Below, in pieces: positions 52,719 through 61,648 of a DNA stretch of 64,000 nt (position 1 is its first letter; every line of letters begins with the position of its first letter). This DNA comes from Sphingomonas sp. HMP9 (GTDB taxonomy: Bacteria; Pseudomonadota; Alphaproteobacteria; Sphingomonadales; Sphingomonadaceae), in the NCBI RefSeq assembly GCF_013374115.1, contig NZ_AP022673.1:586501-650500 (forward strand), in the 5' to 3' direction. A model generated the notes under the pieces. The model saw nothing but the letters and a program-made list of their open reading frames with translations. It made no database searches and had not been told where the DNA came from. Position numbers and translations under genes: made by a program.

Positions 52719-53016
52719 TCCGGGGGCGGAGTTCGTGAAAAGCGGGATTTGACGACGAACGCCCATCGCATATCCGCACCGGGTCGCGTTAACACGCCAG
52801 CGGACATCGAAGATCGTCAAAGTAGCCGTTTCCAGCGATCGTCGGCGACGATGCCGGTGAACTAGCGGTAGAGAGCTCAATGGGTAACTACCCGCCGGCG
52901 ACCACCGTATCGGCCGGCTGGAGATGGGTAACGACAATGCCGGCTAATCTCGTCACGAAACGAACGTCGGTCAGGGCAAGGCATCCGCATCCTATGTTAG
53001 TGTTCTTACCAAGATG

Positions 53017-53080
53017 GCCAAGCGACCAAAGTTGGGAGCAGGATGTAAGTCGCGAACGTCCTTCTGCGGGTCAGCGCCGC
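53017..53080 (+). repeat. Dispersed two-block repeat, copy 11
   Basis: Block one GCCAAGCGACCAAAGTTGGG; block two GAACGTCCTTCTGCGGGTC. Confidence 0.55.
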
Positions 53081-53269
53081 TCCCGAGCGCTGCGTCTCGG
53101 CCGCTGGCGACGACCGCTAACACGGTCTTGAGGCCTCGCGCAGAAGTGCGTTGAACGTTTCCGCCCAATTTTATACGAGCACCGGATTGGTGACTTCGGT
53201 AGCCTTGTGCCCGCCAACCCCGCGCCCAGCAGCACCATAAAGGTCGATCGTCAGGAATTTTGAGTTGCA

Positions 53270-54100
53270 ATGAATTATCGCCATTCCTTCCATGCCGGCA
53301 ACAGCGCCGATGTCGTAAAGCACAGCCTATTGATCGCCCTCGTACGGGCCTTGCAGCAAAAACCGGGCGCGCTGACGCTGATCGACACGCATGCCGGCTG
53401 CGGGCTGTACGACCTTGGCGGCGAGGATGCCCAACGGACCGGCGAGTCCATGCAGGGCGTGCTGCTGGCCTTTGCTGACCCGAACCCCTTGCTGAATGAC
53501 TACCGCGGCGCCGTCCAGACGGTGAATGCCGGCGCCGAGCCGCGTTTCTACCCTGGCTCGCCGCGGATCCTGGCGCAGCTTCTGCGTCCGCAGGATTTGC
53601 TGATCCTGAACGAGAAACATCCCGAGGACGCCTATACCCTGCGCGGCGCGATGCGCGGCACATCCGCTGCCGTGCATGAGCGCGACGCCTACGAGCTTTG
53701 GCTGGCGATGCTGCCGCCCCGAACCGCACGCGGCGTGGTGGTGGTCGACCCGCCGTATGAGCAGCTGGACGAACGCGCACGGATCACAACCACCCTTGCT
53801 GCTGCGCACCGCAAATGGGCGCATGGCGCAACGGTGATCTGGTACCCGCTGAAAGACCGCGCCACGCATTGGCAGTGGAAGGATCAGTTGCGCAAACTCG
53901 GCATTCCGAAATTGCTGTCGGTAGAGCATTGGTTGTACGATCGCGATCAGCCTGGAGTCTATAATGGCGCGGGTCTTTTTATCGTTAATCCACCTTACGC
54001 CTTCATGCAGGCGCTACCGCCTCTGCTGGAAGCTCTGCGCGCCGTGCTGGCGCCCGAGGGGCATAGGGGCGAGATCACGACCGAGTGGTTGAACGCTTGA
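53270..54100 (+). CDS. rlmJ: 23S rRNA (adenine(2030)-N6)-methyltransferase RlmJ
   Basis: 276 residues. It opens MNYRHSFHAGNSADVVKHSL, the RlmJ signature, with LIDTHAGCGLYDL as the SAM-binding loop and VVVVDPPYEQ as the DPPY catalytic motif for adenine N6 methylation; NGAGLFIVNPPY closes the protein. It methylates A2030 of 23S rRNA, and in E. coli mutants DNA uptake is affected. Length matches the family. Single gene, with no ribosome site of note before ATG 53270. Confidence 0.93.
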   Translation: MNYRHSFHAGNSADVVKHSLLIALVRALQQKPGALTLIDTHAGCGLYDLGGEDAQRTGESMQGVLLAFADPNPLLNDYRGAVQTVNAGAEPRFYPGSPRILAQLLRPQDLLILNEKHPEDAYTLRGAMRGTSAAVHERDAYELWLAMLPPRTARGVVVVDPPYEQLDERARITTTLAAAHRKWAHGATVIWYPLKDRATHWQWKDQLRKLGIPKLLSVEHWLYDRDQPGVYNGAGLFIVNPPYAFMQALPPLLEALRAVLAPEGHRGEITTEWLNA

Positions 54101-54163
54101 AGTAAACCCTCATCGACGCACGCCCATATTGCATACGCTGGCAATCCCGGCCTAGGTTTCGCC

Positions 54164-54496
54164 ATGGACAACACCGCATCGCAGTTCGACCTTCTGAGGC
54201 AACTCCGCGCGTTGATCGCGCAACGCAACGAAGCGGCGGAGGCGTTCGAGATATTCAAGCAGGATGCCGTACTGGCGCCGACTACCGAATTGGGAGAGGG
54301 CGGCGTTTCCTCCGATGATGCTGCGGCCGTGGCGGCAGAGGAAGTCGACACGTTCAAGGCTCAGACCGAAGGCTTGTTGGTAAGCGCAACCGACGATGAA
54401 GTTCTCGCCGCGTATCAGCAGACCGAGGGTGGGGTAGGCGATCTCGCTGCCGAAGCGCTCCGTGATGAGATGCGGCGTCGGAACCTCGACGAATAA
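54164..54496 (+). CDS. Hypothetical acidic protein (110 residues)
   Basis: A hydrophilic, strongly acidic and helical protein (MDNTASQFDLLRQLRALIAQ, VAAEEVDTFKAQTEGLLVSA) without signal peptide, cysteines or known motif. It could form a coiled coil. It lies 63 bases after rlmJ on the same strand and may be co-transcribed. I do not recognise it. Confidence 0.55.
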   Translation: MDNTASQFDLLRQLRALIAQRNEAAEAFEIFKQDAVLAPTTELGEGGVSSDDAAAVAAEEVDTFKAQTEGLLVSATDDEVLAAYQQTEGGVGDLAAEALRDEMRRRNLDE

Positions 54497-54566
54497 ACCA
54501 ACCGGCACTAAGCAAATGAAGGGGCAGGTGACCAAGCGCCACGAATGCCCGTGGCATGCGAAGCCG

Positions 54567-54884
54567 TCATGCCGGGCTCACCGTCTGAATAACGTCGAAC
54601 CCCTCGAAGCGTGGTGGGCCCAGGTAGAGCGGCTTGTGGTCGCCAGCGCCTCGATGGGCAGCGCGAAACGCTTCCGACCGAGTCCAGGCCTCAAAGTCCT
54701 CTCGCGAACGCCAGATCGTATGCGAGGAGTAGAGGATGTGGTCCTCGGCTGCCGGTCCGCGCAGCATATGGAATTCGATGAAGCCTGGTACGTCGGCAAG
54801 ATGCGAGTCGCGCGACAACCAAACGTTCTCGAACGACGCCTCTCCGCCAGGAAGTACCTGGAAGCGGTTCATGGCAATGAACAT
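54567..54884 (-). CDS. Antibiotic biosynthesis monooxygenase (ABM/HmoA-like) protein
   Basis: 105 residues with the ferredoxin-like ABM fold: MFIAMNRFQVLPGGEASFEN, WLSRDSHLADVPGFIEFHML, YSSHTIWRSREDFEAWTRSE, AFRAAHRG. This is the IsdG/HmoA-like group of heme-degrading or small monooxygenases; the N-terminal MNRF and the middle W..R..F..W fit, but heme activity is not proven. The ATG 54884 follows GAGGAGTG. It is the second gene of a two-gene unit with the upstream acidic protein, whose stop lies in this ribosome site. Confidence 0.8.
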   Translation of the reverse strand: MFIAMNRFQVLPGGEASFENVWLSRDSHLADVPGFIEFHMLRGPAAEDHILYSSHTIWRSREDFEAWTRSEAFRAAHRGAGDHKPLYLGPPRFEGFDVIQTVSPA

Positions 54885-54889
54885 GGGTA

Positions 54890-55300
54890 TCACTCCTCGG
54901 TAAAGGTCGGCGGAGTGGGCCGAAGCTTGCGGCTTTCCATCATGTCGTACTGTACCTGCTCCGGCGCGCAGGACCAGAGCATCGGCTGGTAATCGGGCTG
55001 AGCAAGTTCGTCGCCGTCGACCAGTTCCATCCACAGGCCCATCTCACGCCTGCCGAGCAGCTGCCGAATGCCATCATCCAGCATGACGATCTCGCCGTCC
55101 GGGTAGGTCTCGATCGGTTCCCAGTTCGGCTCCCAAACGGTACCGGCCGCATCCCGCTCGGGGTGGTGGAATGCCTCACCCGTCACCTGCGCATTTCCGG
55201 CCTCAGCAGCGTGAAGGTCGACACTTGAGAAATCCTCACTTACGGCACGGTCGGCCGGAAGTCGGTTGCCAAAGTCTGTACCAAGCGTATCGCCAGTCAT
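54890..55300 (-). CDS. Hypothetical protein, first gene of the ABM operon
   Basis: 136 residues, acidic, no signal peptide. Tryptophan-rich part: AGTVWEPNWEPIETYPDGEI, then GLWMELVDGDELAQPDYQPM and CAPEQVQYDMMESRKL. I do not recognise it. The start ATG 55300 has AAGGAACG about eight bases upstream, and the stop TGA (54890-54892) overlaps the ribosome site of the ABM gene, so the two form an operon. Confidence 0.6.
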   Translation of the reverse strand: MTGDTLGTDFGNRLPADRAVSEDFSSVDLHAAEAGNAQVTGEAFHHPERDAAGTVWEPNWEPIETYPDGEIVMLDDGIRQLLGRREMGLWMELVDGDELAQPDYQPMLWSCAPEQVQYDMMESRKLRPTPPTFTEE

Positions 55301-55584
55301 ACGGTTCGTTCCTTCTTTTGACCGGTGAGCAGGTAACGAACGCCGCCCTCGATCATCGCAGACAGCCTGAACGCCAGAGCGATGCGACATGATCCCTGGC
55401 TAGACCCGACCGATCACGGTTGCCGTTCGCGGCGCTAGAGGCATCATTTCTGCAGGGCGACGTGGCGGTATTTCTCAAGATCGCAACTTCATAAACTCCA
55501 GCCACGGCAACGACGGATTGCCATAGCCAAGGCGGCGCACTGAGTTTCGTGTAACGAGCAGTCAGTTGGTCGCACGGCGCGTCG
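55301..55584. other. Intergenic stretch, nothing recognised
   Basis: About 280 bases between the ABM operon and the MarR gene. It should carry the ABM operon promoter; no gene or clear repeat seen. Confidence 0.4.
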
Positions 55585-56037
55585 TTACGTTTGCATCGCC
55601 TCGACGTTATCGAGGACCCGGCGAAGCAGCCCGACGAGCGTCGTGACCTCTTCCTCCGACAGGCCTCGGGTCATCCCGGCATTGCCCTCGCGCAGCACCT
55701 GTCGGCCGGCCGGAAGTCGCTCGCGTGCGGCGTCTGTCAGGCTGACGAGGCTGCTGCGTCGGTCGCCTGGATCGGGCTCGCGAAGGATCAGGCCGTCGCG
55801 CTCCATGCGCGCGAGCAGTTGCGCCATCGTGGGCTGCTCCACCTTCGCCGTTTTGGCGAGCTCAGCTTGGGAAAGCCGCTCTCCGCCGTGCAGCATCGAT
55901 AACACCGGCAACTGGGCCGTCGCGAGGCCGAGCGGACGAAGCCGGGCATCGCCGATGCGAGTCAGTCCACGGCTGATACGGCTGAGATAGTGGCCCGGAT
56001 GCTCCATGGGTGCCCAGTCATCGTCCTTCACGATCAT
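55585..56037 (-). CDS. MarR-family transcriptional regulator
   Basis: 150 residues. The winged helix spans LPVLSMLHGGERLSQAELAK, TAKVEQPTMAQLLARMERDG, LILREPDPGDRRSSLVSLTD (the wing with the family DRR). The start ATG 56037 is likely; 56070 adds 11 residues and ATG at MEHPG is shorter. It is divergent from a flavin monooxygenase of the TetX type starting about 75 bases away, so it should repress that gene and respond to a phenolic or drug-like ligand (inference). Confidence 0.88.
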   Translation of the reverse strand: MIVKDDDWAPMEHPGHYLSRISRGLTRIGDARLRPLGLATAQLPVLSMLHGGERLSQAELAKTAKVEQPTMAQLLARMERDGLILREPDPGDRRSSLVSLTDAARERLPAGRQVLREGNAGMTRGLSEEEVTTLVGLLRRVLDNVEAMQT

Positions 56038-56112
56038 TGCATAGCATCCTATGGTTATGTAGATAGGCACCTATGTAGCTGAAGGAACGAGTCAAGGCAA
56101 CGACAGGGCGTA

Positions 56113-57204
56113 TTGGTATCGTGTGGCGGCCCCGGGGGGCTGATGCTCGCGCGGCTGCTTCAGCGGGGTGGCGCAGACGTGACGGTGTTCGAGCGAGACG
56201 CCCATGCTGACGAGCGCGCGCAGGGCGGCTCGCTCGATCTGCACGTGGACACCGGGCAGCGCGCGATGCGGCTGGCCGGCCTGGAGGCAGAATTCGCAGC
56301 GGCGGCTCGCCTGGAGGGTCAGGGTGATCGTCTGTACGACGCCGACGGAACGCTATTGTTCGATCGCGATGGCGCTGACGACGATCGCCCCGAGATCGAC
56401 CGTACCGAATTACGCCGCATCCTGCTCGCCTCGCTGACGCCGGGGACAGTGCGGTGGGGCGCAAGGGCCGAGGCTGAAAGCCGGGTCGACGGCGAACCGC
56501 GGATTGTGGCCGATGGCGTTGCGCATCCGTTCGACACGGTGGTGGGCGCCGACGGTGCCTGGTCGCGCGTGCGTCCATTGCTGACCGACGCTCGTCCGGT
56601 TTACCAAGGCGTGACGCTTGTCGAACTCGGCTTCGACGCCGTTCGTCACCGCCATGTCGATGCGCTGGTCGGCGGGGGCAAGATGTTCGCCGTCGGCGAC
56701 AATCGCGTGCTCATTGCGCAGCGCAACGGGCATGACCACATTCGGGGTTATGCGGGCCTCCGTATCGATGAGGAGACGTCCCGGAGTGGGACCACGCTTT
56801 CGCCCGACAGGGTCCGTGGCGAGGCGTTGGGTGCGTTTAGCGCGTGGGCGCCTGAGCTGACCCGGCTGATCGTGGAGGGGGAATTTCTGGCGGTGCGGCG
56901 GCTCCATGCGCTCCCCGTCGGCCTCCGATGGGCGCCACGAGCTGGCGTCACGCTGATCGGTGACGCGGCGCACCTCATGTCGCCGTTCAGCGGTGAAGGT
57001 GTCAATCTGGCGCTCGCTGATGCTGTCGATCTTGCCGATGCGCTGATATCGGTAGAGCCGGACGCGATCGCCTGCGCCGAGACGCGCATCGCGATCCGTG
57101 CTCAGGAGGCGGCGGAAGGGGCCGCCGCAGGATTGGAGAATGCGTTATCTCACGCGGGAGCCGCACCGGTCCTGGAGCACTATCGGGAGCGAGCGTCCGC
57201 CTGA
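56113..57204 (+). CDS. FAD-dependent monooxygenase (TetX-like), N terminus possibly frameshifted
   Basis: 363 residues from TTG 56113. GGPGGLMLARLLQRGG is the end of the FAD-binding loop, VFERDAHADERAQGGSLDLH the E/D segment, TVVGADGAWSRVRPLL the DG motif and VTLIGDAAHLMSPFSGEGVN the GD motif of class A flavin hydroxylases such as TetX. Before GGPGG the normal strand RIGIVGG is present in another frame (CGTATTGGTATCGTG), so two bases seem missing near 56124-56127 and the first beta strand would be lost. A working enzyme would hydroxylate an aromatic or drug-like substrate in the cytosol. Divergent MarR regulation is likely. Confidence 0.78.
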   Translation: MVSCGGPGGLMLARLLQRGGADVTVFERDAHADERAQGGSLDLHVDTGQRAMRLAGLEAEFAAAARLEGQGDRLYDADGTLLFDRDGADDDRPEIDRTELRRILLASLTPGTVRWGARAEAESRVDGEPRIVADGVAHPFDTVVGADGAWSRVRPLLTDARPVYQGVTLVELGFDAVRHRHVDALVGGGKMFAVGDNRVLIAQRNGHDHIRGYAGLRIDEETSRSGTTLSPDRVRGEALGAFSAWAPELTRLIVEGEFLAVRRLHALPVGLRWAPRAGVTLIGDAAHLMSPFSGEGVNLALADAVDLADALISVEPDAIACAETRIAIRAQEAAEGAAAGLENALSHAGAAPVLEHYRERASA

Positions 57205-57267
57205 AACGCGGGGTCGGCGCTCGATTCTTACTAAGCAGGAAGCGTTGGGATAGGCGGCCGTTTCGCC

Positions 57268-57345
57268 CGGAATGAAGAGTCTGAGCGGAGGGCGGGAGTC
57301 GAGTATCGGGCAACAGGCCGAGAATGGCGGCTTATGGGTCGCCGT
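57268..57345 (+). repeat. Dispersed two-block repeat, copy 12
   Basis: Block one GAATGAAGAGTCTGAGCGGA; block two GAATGGCGGCTTATGGGTCG. It lies between the convergent flavin monooxygenase and HNH genes. Confidence 0.65.
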
Positions 57346-57692
57346 TACACATTGCGTCGCCGTGTCGGTGCGCGAAAATCGGGGGGCTTGCCAGCGATCC
57401 ATCCAAGATATTGCCGTATATCATCGCGTTCGCGCAACTGGTCCATCGTGGCATAGGACGAAGCCAGCTCGCGGTTCGGCACAAAGGCATGGATGGTACG
57501 GTGGCAGATGGGATGCACGGGCACGGTGTGCGTGCCCCCCTCGCTCTTCGGAACGACGTGATGGCGCTCCACGCGTTGCCCGAGTTGCCGCCCGCATAAC
57601 GCGCAGCTCTCATCCTTGTGCTCTGTTGCGGATCGCGCGGCGGCCTCCGCCAACCCAGCTATCCGTTTCACGCGACCGCCCATGCTCGCCAT
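57345..57692 (-). CDS. HNH endonuclease-type protein
   Basis: 115 residues. CALCGR near residue 31, RHHVVPKSEGGTHTVPVHPI near 42 and CHRTIHA near 63 give the beta-beta-alpha HNH site with the catalytic histidines and two zinc-binding cysteine pairs (C..C and C). A helical tail follows (ATMDQLRERDDIRQYLGWI). It could nick or cut DNA; similar stand-alone HNH genes are frequent in sphingomonads, with unknown role. The start ATG 57692 or the ATG at MGGRVK nine bases later are both possible. Confidence 0.8.
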   Translation of the reverse strand: MASMGGRVKRIAGLAEAAARSATEHKDESCALCGRQLGQRVERHHVVPKSEGGTHTVPVHPICHRTIHAFVPNRELASSYATMDQLRERDDIRQYLGWIAGKPPDFRAPTRRRNV

Positions 57693-57816
57693 ATGATGAT
57701 TCCGCGGTCATATTCGAGTGCGCGCTGGCCTAAGGCGTTCGAAAATATGCATGATGTGACGTTCACGCAGCGCAAACAGACCGTTATTTCGGCTGGCTGA
57801 TACTTTGGGGTTCGAG

Positions 57817-58668
57817 ATGTCCGATCGCTTTACCGTTCTGCTTCAATATGCCCTGCCAAAACAGCGCCTGACCCGTCTGGCAGGTCGTATCGCCCGGGCG
57901 CGGGGCGGTGCCATGACGACCCGCCTGATCCGCTGGTTCGTCGCCAAATACGGGGTCGATATGAGCGAAGCCGAAAATCCCGACATCGCCAGCTACGCCA
58001 GCTTCAACGACTTCTTCTCGCGGCCTCTCAGGAAAGGCATTCGCCCATTGGCGCATGCTGACTTCGTCTGCCCGGTGGATGGCGCGATCAGCCAAGTCGG
58101 TGCGATCGACGATCATCACATCGTGCAGGCCAAGGGACATCGCTTCACCACGACTGAACTGATCGGCGGAGACGGGACGCTGGCTGCGGAATTCCGTCAT
58201 GGCAGCTTTGCGAACCTTTATCTGTCGCCGCGCGACTATCACCGTCTCCATATGCCGTGCACGGGTAGATTGATCAGTATGCGCTACATTCCGGGCAGCC
58301 TGTTTTCGGTGAACCCCGTCACGGCGCGAGGCGTGCCCAATCTGTTCGCGCGAAACGAGCGCCTCGTGTGCGTCTTCGAGAGTCCGGAGCACGGCACATT
58401 CGTCATGGTGCTCGTCGGAGCCACCATCGTCGGCAGCATGGCTACCGTATGGCACGGCGTCGTCAATTCTACGCGGACCGGCATGCCGGCGGAGTGGTTC
58501 TATGCCGACAAGGGTATCGCTCTCGAACAGGGTGAGGAAATGGGGCGCTTCATGCTTGGCTCGACGATCGTGATGCTATTCCGGCAGGGGACGATCGCCT
58601 TTGACGACCGCTGGATGCCAGCCCAGCCGGTGCGGCTGGGCGAACGCATGGGCGATCGACCGGTTTGA
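57817..58668 (+). CDS. psd: Phosphatidylserine decarboxylase, E. coli type
   Basis: 283 residues. Close in layout to E. coli Psd: LLQYALPKQRLTRLAGRIAR, PDIASYASFNDFFSRPLRKG, VDGAISQVG, LYLSPRDYHRLHMPCTG, PNLFARNERLVCVFE and MGRFMLGSTIVMLF. Self-cleavage at the GS of LGST makes the pyruvoyl group that decarboxylates phosphatidylserine to phosphatidylethanolamine at the inner membrane. ATG 57817 matches the E. coli start; TTG 57805 is the alternative. Many alphaproteobacteria carry a shorter Psd type, so this gammaproteobacterial-like form may be an added or transferred copy (inference). Single gene. Confidence 0.92.
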   Translation: MSDRFTVLLQYALPKQRLTRLAGRIARARGGAMTTRLIRWFVAKYGVDMSEAENPDIASYASFNDFFSRPLRKGIRPLAHADFVCPVDGAISQVGAIDDHHIVQAKGHRFTTTELIGGDGTLAAEFRHGSFANLYLSPRDYHRLHMPCTGRLISMRYIPGSLFSVNPVTARGVPNLFARNERLVCVFESPEHGTFVMVLVGATIVGSMATVWHGVVNSTRTGMPAEWFYADKGIALEQGEEMGRFMLGSTIVMLFRQGTIAFDDRWMPAQPVRLGERMGDRPV

Positions 58669-59002
58669 ACCCGAAGACCGAACTGGTGCATCCGTCCTGA
58701 AAAGCCGTTTGAAACCGAGATGAACCGGTGGCGGGTTTTCGGAAGCAACAGCACGATCGAAGAGGTTGGCTGGGCCGAAGCGGAGCGGCGCGTCGGAGAC
58801 GGCAGTATCCAATCTTTCGTTCGTGAACTCTGTCCATTTTCCGAGTTCGCCACCGCTACGGAGAAACGTCGGAACCTCGGTGACGTCGAGCGGGCTTCAC
58901 GTCGCGACTACGCAAACGCACTTGGTCTCAAACAGGACGCCAAAGGCAAACTTCGGCGCCGGATCGTCGATTTCCATACGCCCCAAAGGTCCTATCGCGC
59001 GT
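58669..59002. other. Intergenic stretch, no supported gene
   Basis: 334 bases between the convergent psd and crtI genes. An open frame from ATG 58720 on the plus strand has protein-like composition for about 90 codons but runs on antisense to crtI and matches nothing known. Confidence 0.45.
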
Positions 59003-60667
59003 TCAGGCCTCTGCTAGCCCCATTGCCAGGGGGCGATCATCGGCCGCTTCGGATGGCACGCCGCCGACGATCCGCGGATCGATCGCGAAGTCGCGCGCGA
59101 TCTCTCGGGCGGTCATTTTGGCGGACATCATCACCGAGGGCGTGCCGCCGCCGGGCTGCGTGCCCTGGCCGACCAGATAGAGGTTCGCGACATCCTCGCT
59201 GCGGTTGTGCGGGCGGAAGAACGCGGTCTGCGTCATCCGTGGCTCGACTCCGAAGCCATTGCCGAGATGCGCGCCCAGCACCTCCTCGAAATAGTCCGGT
59301 GTCACGAAGCTGCGATGGACGATCCGTTCGCGCAGGCCGGGAATGTAGCCGCGTTCGTCGAGGAATGTCAGCACCGTATCGGCAAAGCCTTCGCCGACAA
59401 CGTCCCAGTCAATGTCGCTCTGGTTGTTGGGGACCGGGATTAGCGTGTACGCGGCGTGATGCCCCGGCGGCGCGAGACTGGGGTCGGTGATCGTCGGGAT
59501 ATGAAGATATTGCGAGAAGTCGTCGGCGAGGATCTTACGTTCGAAGATGTCGGTCAGCAGCTCCTCGTAGCGCGGGCCGAGGATGATGTTGTGATGGCGC
59601 AGGTCTGGGTCGCCGTCCTGCTTGCGATAGCCGAAATAGATCACCATCAGCGACATGCTCTGCTTGCGGAACTTGACCAGCGCGTCGCGATTGATCCGCC
59701 GGTGCGCCTTGTCGACGAGCTTCAGATAGGTCGTCGCATAGTCCGCGTTCGAGACCACGAGATCGGCCGCGAGCGTCTCGCCGTTCGCCAGCGTCACGCC
59801 GGTCGCGACCCGCTTGCGGCCGCGCTTCTCGACCTCGATCCGGTCGACCTTGGCGTTCAGCCGTACCGATCCGCCGAGTTCCTCGAACTTGCGGACCATT
59901 GCCGCGACCAGCGCGCCGGTGCCGCCGACCGCGAAATGCACGCCCCAGGTCTTTTCGACAAAATGGATCATCGCATAGATTGCGGGCACCTTCAGCGGGT
60001 TGCCGCCGATCAGCAGCGGTTCGAAGCTGAACACCTGCCGCATCTTGTCGCTCTTGAAATATTTCGAGATCAGCGAGAACAAGGGCTGGATCGCGCCGAG
60101 CTTCAGCAGGTCGGGCAGAACGCCGACCATCGAACCGAGCGAACCGAAATAGGTATAGCCGAGCTCGAGGAAGCCACGCTGGAAGATCGCGCGTGCGGCC
60201 TCGTGGAAGCGTTCGTAACCGTCGAGATCCTCGGGTGCCAGCCGCGCGATCTGCGCCCGCACGTTGACCGGATCGGCGTCGTAATCGAAGAAGGTGCCGT
60301 CGTCGAAATAGATCCGATAGAACGGCAGGATCGGCACGATGTCGACGTAGCGGCGGGTGTTGGAGCTGCCGCTGGCGCCCGATACCACGCGGCTCCCTTC
60401 CGCGAGCACCGATGGCGGAAAGTCCGGCTCGTCGAGCATCGCCGCGTCGCGTTCCAGCGAGAACAGCTCTTCGATGAAGTGGGGGACAGTCAGCACCGTG
60501 GGACCCATGTCGAAGACGAAGCCATCAACGCGCCGGACATACGCGCGACCGCCGACATCGGCGAGCTGTTCGACGACTTGTGTATCGAAGCCGAGGCTCT
60601 GCAGGCGGATCGCGCAGGCGATGCCGCCGATCCCCGATCCGATTACGATAGCGCGTTGGCGAGTCAT
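59003..60667 (-). CDS. crtI: Phytoene desaturase/dehydrogenase-type carotenoid oxidoreductase
   Basis: 554 residues. The FAD loop [20 protein letters not shown] is near the start, with [14 protein letters not shown] and [17 protein letters not shown] as CrtI hallmarks, [20 protein letters not shown] in the middle and the C-terminal [20 protein letters not shown] signature. It introduces double bonds into phytoene at the inner membrane; in a rhodopsin operon it may serve retinal or antenna-carotenoid supply (inference). The ATG 60667 overlaps the blh stop (ATGA), so it is the third gene of the rhodopsin-blh-crtI unit. The C terminus is somewhat longer than in classical CrtI. Confidence 0.9.
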   Translation of the reverse strand: MTRQRAIVIGSGIGGIACAIRLQSLGFDTQVVEQLADVGGRAYVRRVDGFVFDMGPTVLTVPHFIEELFSLERDAAMLDEPDFPPSVLAEGSRVVSGASGSSNTRRYVDIVPILPFYRIYFDDGTFFDYDADPVNVRAQIARLAPEDLDGYERFHEAARAIFQRGFLELGYTYFGSLGSMVGVLPDLLKLGAIQPLFSLISKYFKSDKMRQVFSFEPLLIGGNPLKVPAIYAMIHFVEKTWGVHFAVGGTGALVAAMVRKFEELGGSVRLNAKVDRIEVEKRGRKRVATGVTLANGETLAADLVVSNADYATTYLKLVDKAHRRINRDALVKFRKQSMSLMVIYFGYRKQDGDPDLRHHNIILGPRYEELLTDIFERKILADDFSQYLHIPTITDPSLAPPGHHAAYTLIPVPNNQSDIDWDVVGEGFADTVLTFLDERGYIPGLRERIVHRSFVTPDYFEEVLGAHLGNGFGVEPRMTQTAFFRPHNRSEDVANLYLVGQGTQPGGGTPSVMMSAKMTAREIARDFAIDPRIVGGVPSEAADDRPLAMGLAEA

Positions 60668-61620
60668 GACGTCGGTCTTTCTTGATAGTCGTTTGTCGAT
60701 CGGTCGCGCTGCGCGAGCCGTCGTTCGATCCAACGCGAGAACAGCAGATGCGGTACCGCTACGGTGGCGAGAAGCTGGAACGCCTGAGCGGTGATGTCGG
60801 GGGTCAGGAATCGCGATAAACTTGCAGCGAACAACAACCAGCCGCCGATCGCCAAGCTCGACATGATTGCGCCGGTCGCCAGCCACCAGCGGCGGGATAC
60901 GCCGTCCAGTGCCACGCGAGCGCCTTCAAGATGGCGCGGCGAATGCAGGAACACGAAGAACAGCGCGAACCCTGCAACCGGGGGCGCGACGATCAGGGCG
61001 AGGAATGCGATGGCGGTCGCCGCGGCCCAGCCGCGCGCCCCGTCGCGCCAGGCGACGGTAATGCCGACTGCAGTAACGAGCAGCGCGACCGGCGCGACCG
61101 CGATCATCGCACGGGCAACTGTTTCGCCACCCTCGCTTCCCGCCATCGCCACGAACAGCCGCGCGACATCGGCCGGATGTCCGATCGCGGGCGCAGCGAT
61201 GATTGCGGTGCCGGCGGCGACTTTCAGCACCGGTTCGTCGAGCATCGTCCAGTCCTCGCCGAAATGGACCGAGGCGACCGCGATAAACAGGACCAGCGCG
61301 ATCAGCGGCGCGGCGATCCACGCGCCGGCCATGGCGCCGGCGATGGCGATATAGCCACCGACCGCGAACGCTAGGCCGCGGCGTCCGAGCCGGGTCGCGC
61401 GCAGGAGCAGGGCGATGTCGTACGCGCCGTGCGGCATGCCGCCCAAGACGAAGACGAGCGTCGCGATAGAGGTCGCGGTCGGTCCGTCGAGCGGTAGCCG
61501 CGCGACGAGCGTCAGGGCGAGAGCAATCGCGGCGATCCAGAACACCGGATGCACGACGCCGCCGCGCCCCTGGGGGACGCGGCGGTCGGACCGTTCGATG
61601 GCTGCGGCTCTCGTCACCAT
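60664..61620 (-). CDS. blh: Brp/Blh-family beta-carotene 15,15'-dioxygenase
   Basis: 318 residues with about eight membrane helices. The conserved iron-binding histidines are visible in [34 protein letters not shown] and [17 protein letters not shown], plus [14 protein letters not shown] near the end. Blh cleaves beta-carotene into two retinal molecules, the chromophore of the rhodopsin encoded just upstream. The start ATG 61620 was chosen because the longer frame overlaps the rhodopsin gene; the gap to the rhodopsin stop is 28 bases. The stop overlaps crtI. Confidence 0.9.
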   Translation of the reverse strand: MVTRAAAIERSDRRVPQGRGGVVHPVFWIAAIALALTLVARLPLDGPTATSIATLVFVLGGMPHGAYDIALLLRATRLGRRGLAFAVGGYIAIAGAMAGAWIAAPLIALVLFIAVASVHFGEDWTMLDEPVLKVAAGTAIIAAPAIGHPADVARLFVAMAGSEGGETVARAMIAVAPVALLVTAVGITVAWRDGARGWAAATAIAFLALIVAPPVAGFALFFVFLHSPRHLEGARVALDGVSRRWWLATGAIMSSLAIGGWLLFAASLSRFLTPDITAQAFQLLATVAVPHLLFSRWIERRLAQRDRSTNDYQERPTS

Positions 61621-61648
61621 CTCGCGGCGGTCTGGACTTCCATTTCGA

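Larger units (their letters stand above)
52507..53269. other. Intergenic stretch with integrase remnant and one repeat
   Basis: About 760 bases before rlmJ. It holds a tyrosine-recombinase remnant (52557-52718) and repeat copy 11 (53017-53080). Nothing else is recognised. Confidence 0.5.

Noticed and set aside
52871..52900. tRNA-like GGTAGAGAGCTCAATGG after the integrase remnant
   Set aside because: No matching acceptor, anticodon or T arm could be built around it.
58720..59490. Plus-strand frame after psd with protein-like first 90 codons
   Set aside because: It continues antisense into crtI, has no clear ribosome site and no recognisable domain.
59456..60685. 410-codon plus-strand frame opposite crtI
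   Set aside because: Antisense shadow of a well-recognised gene, without ribosome site or motif.
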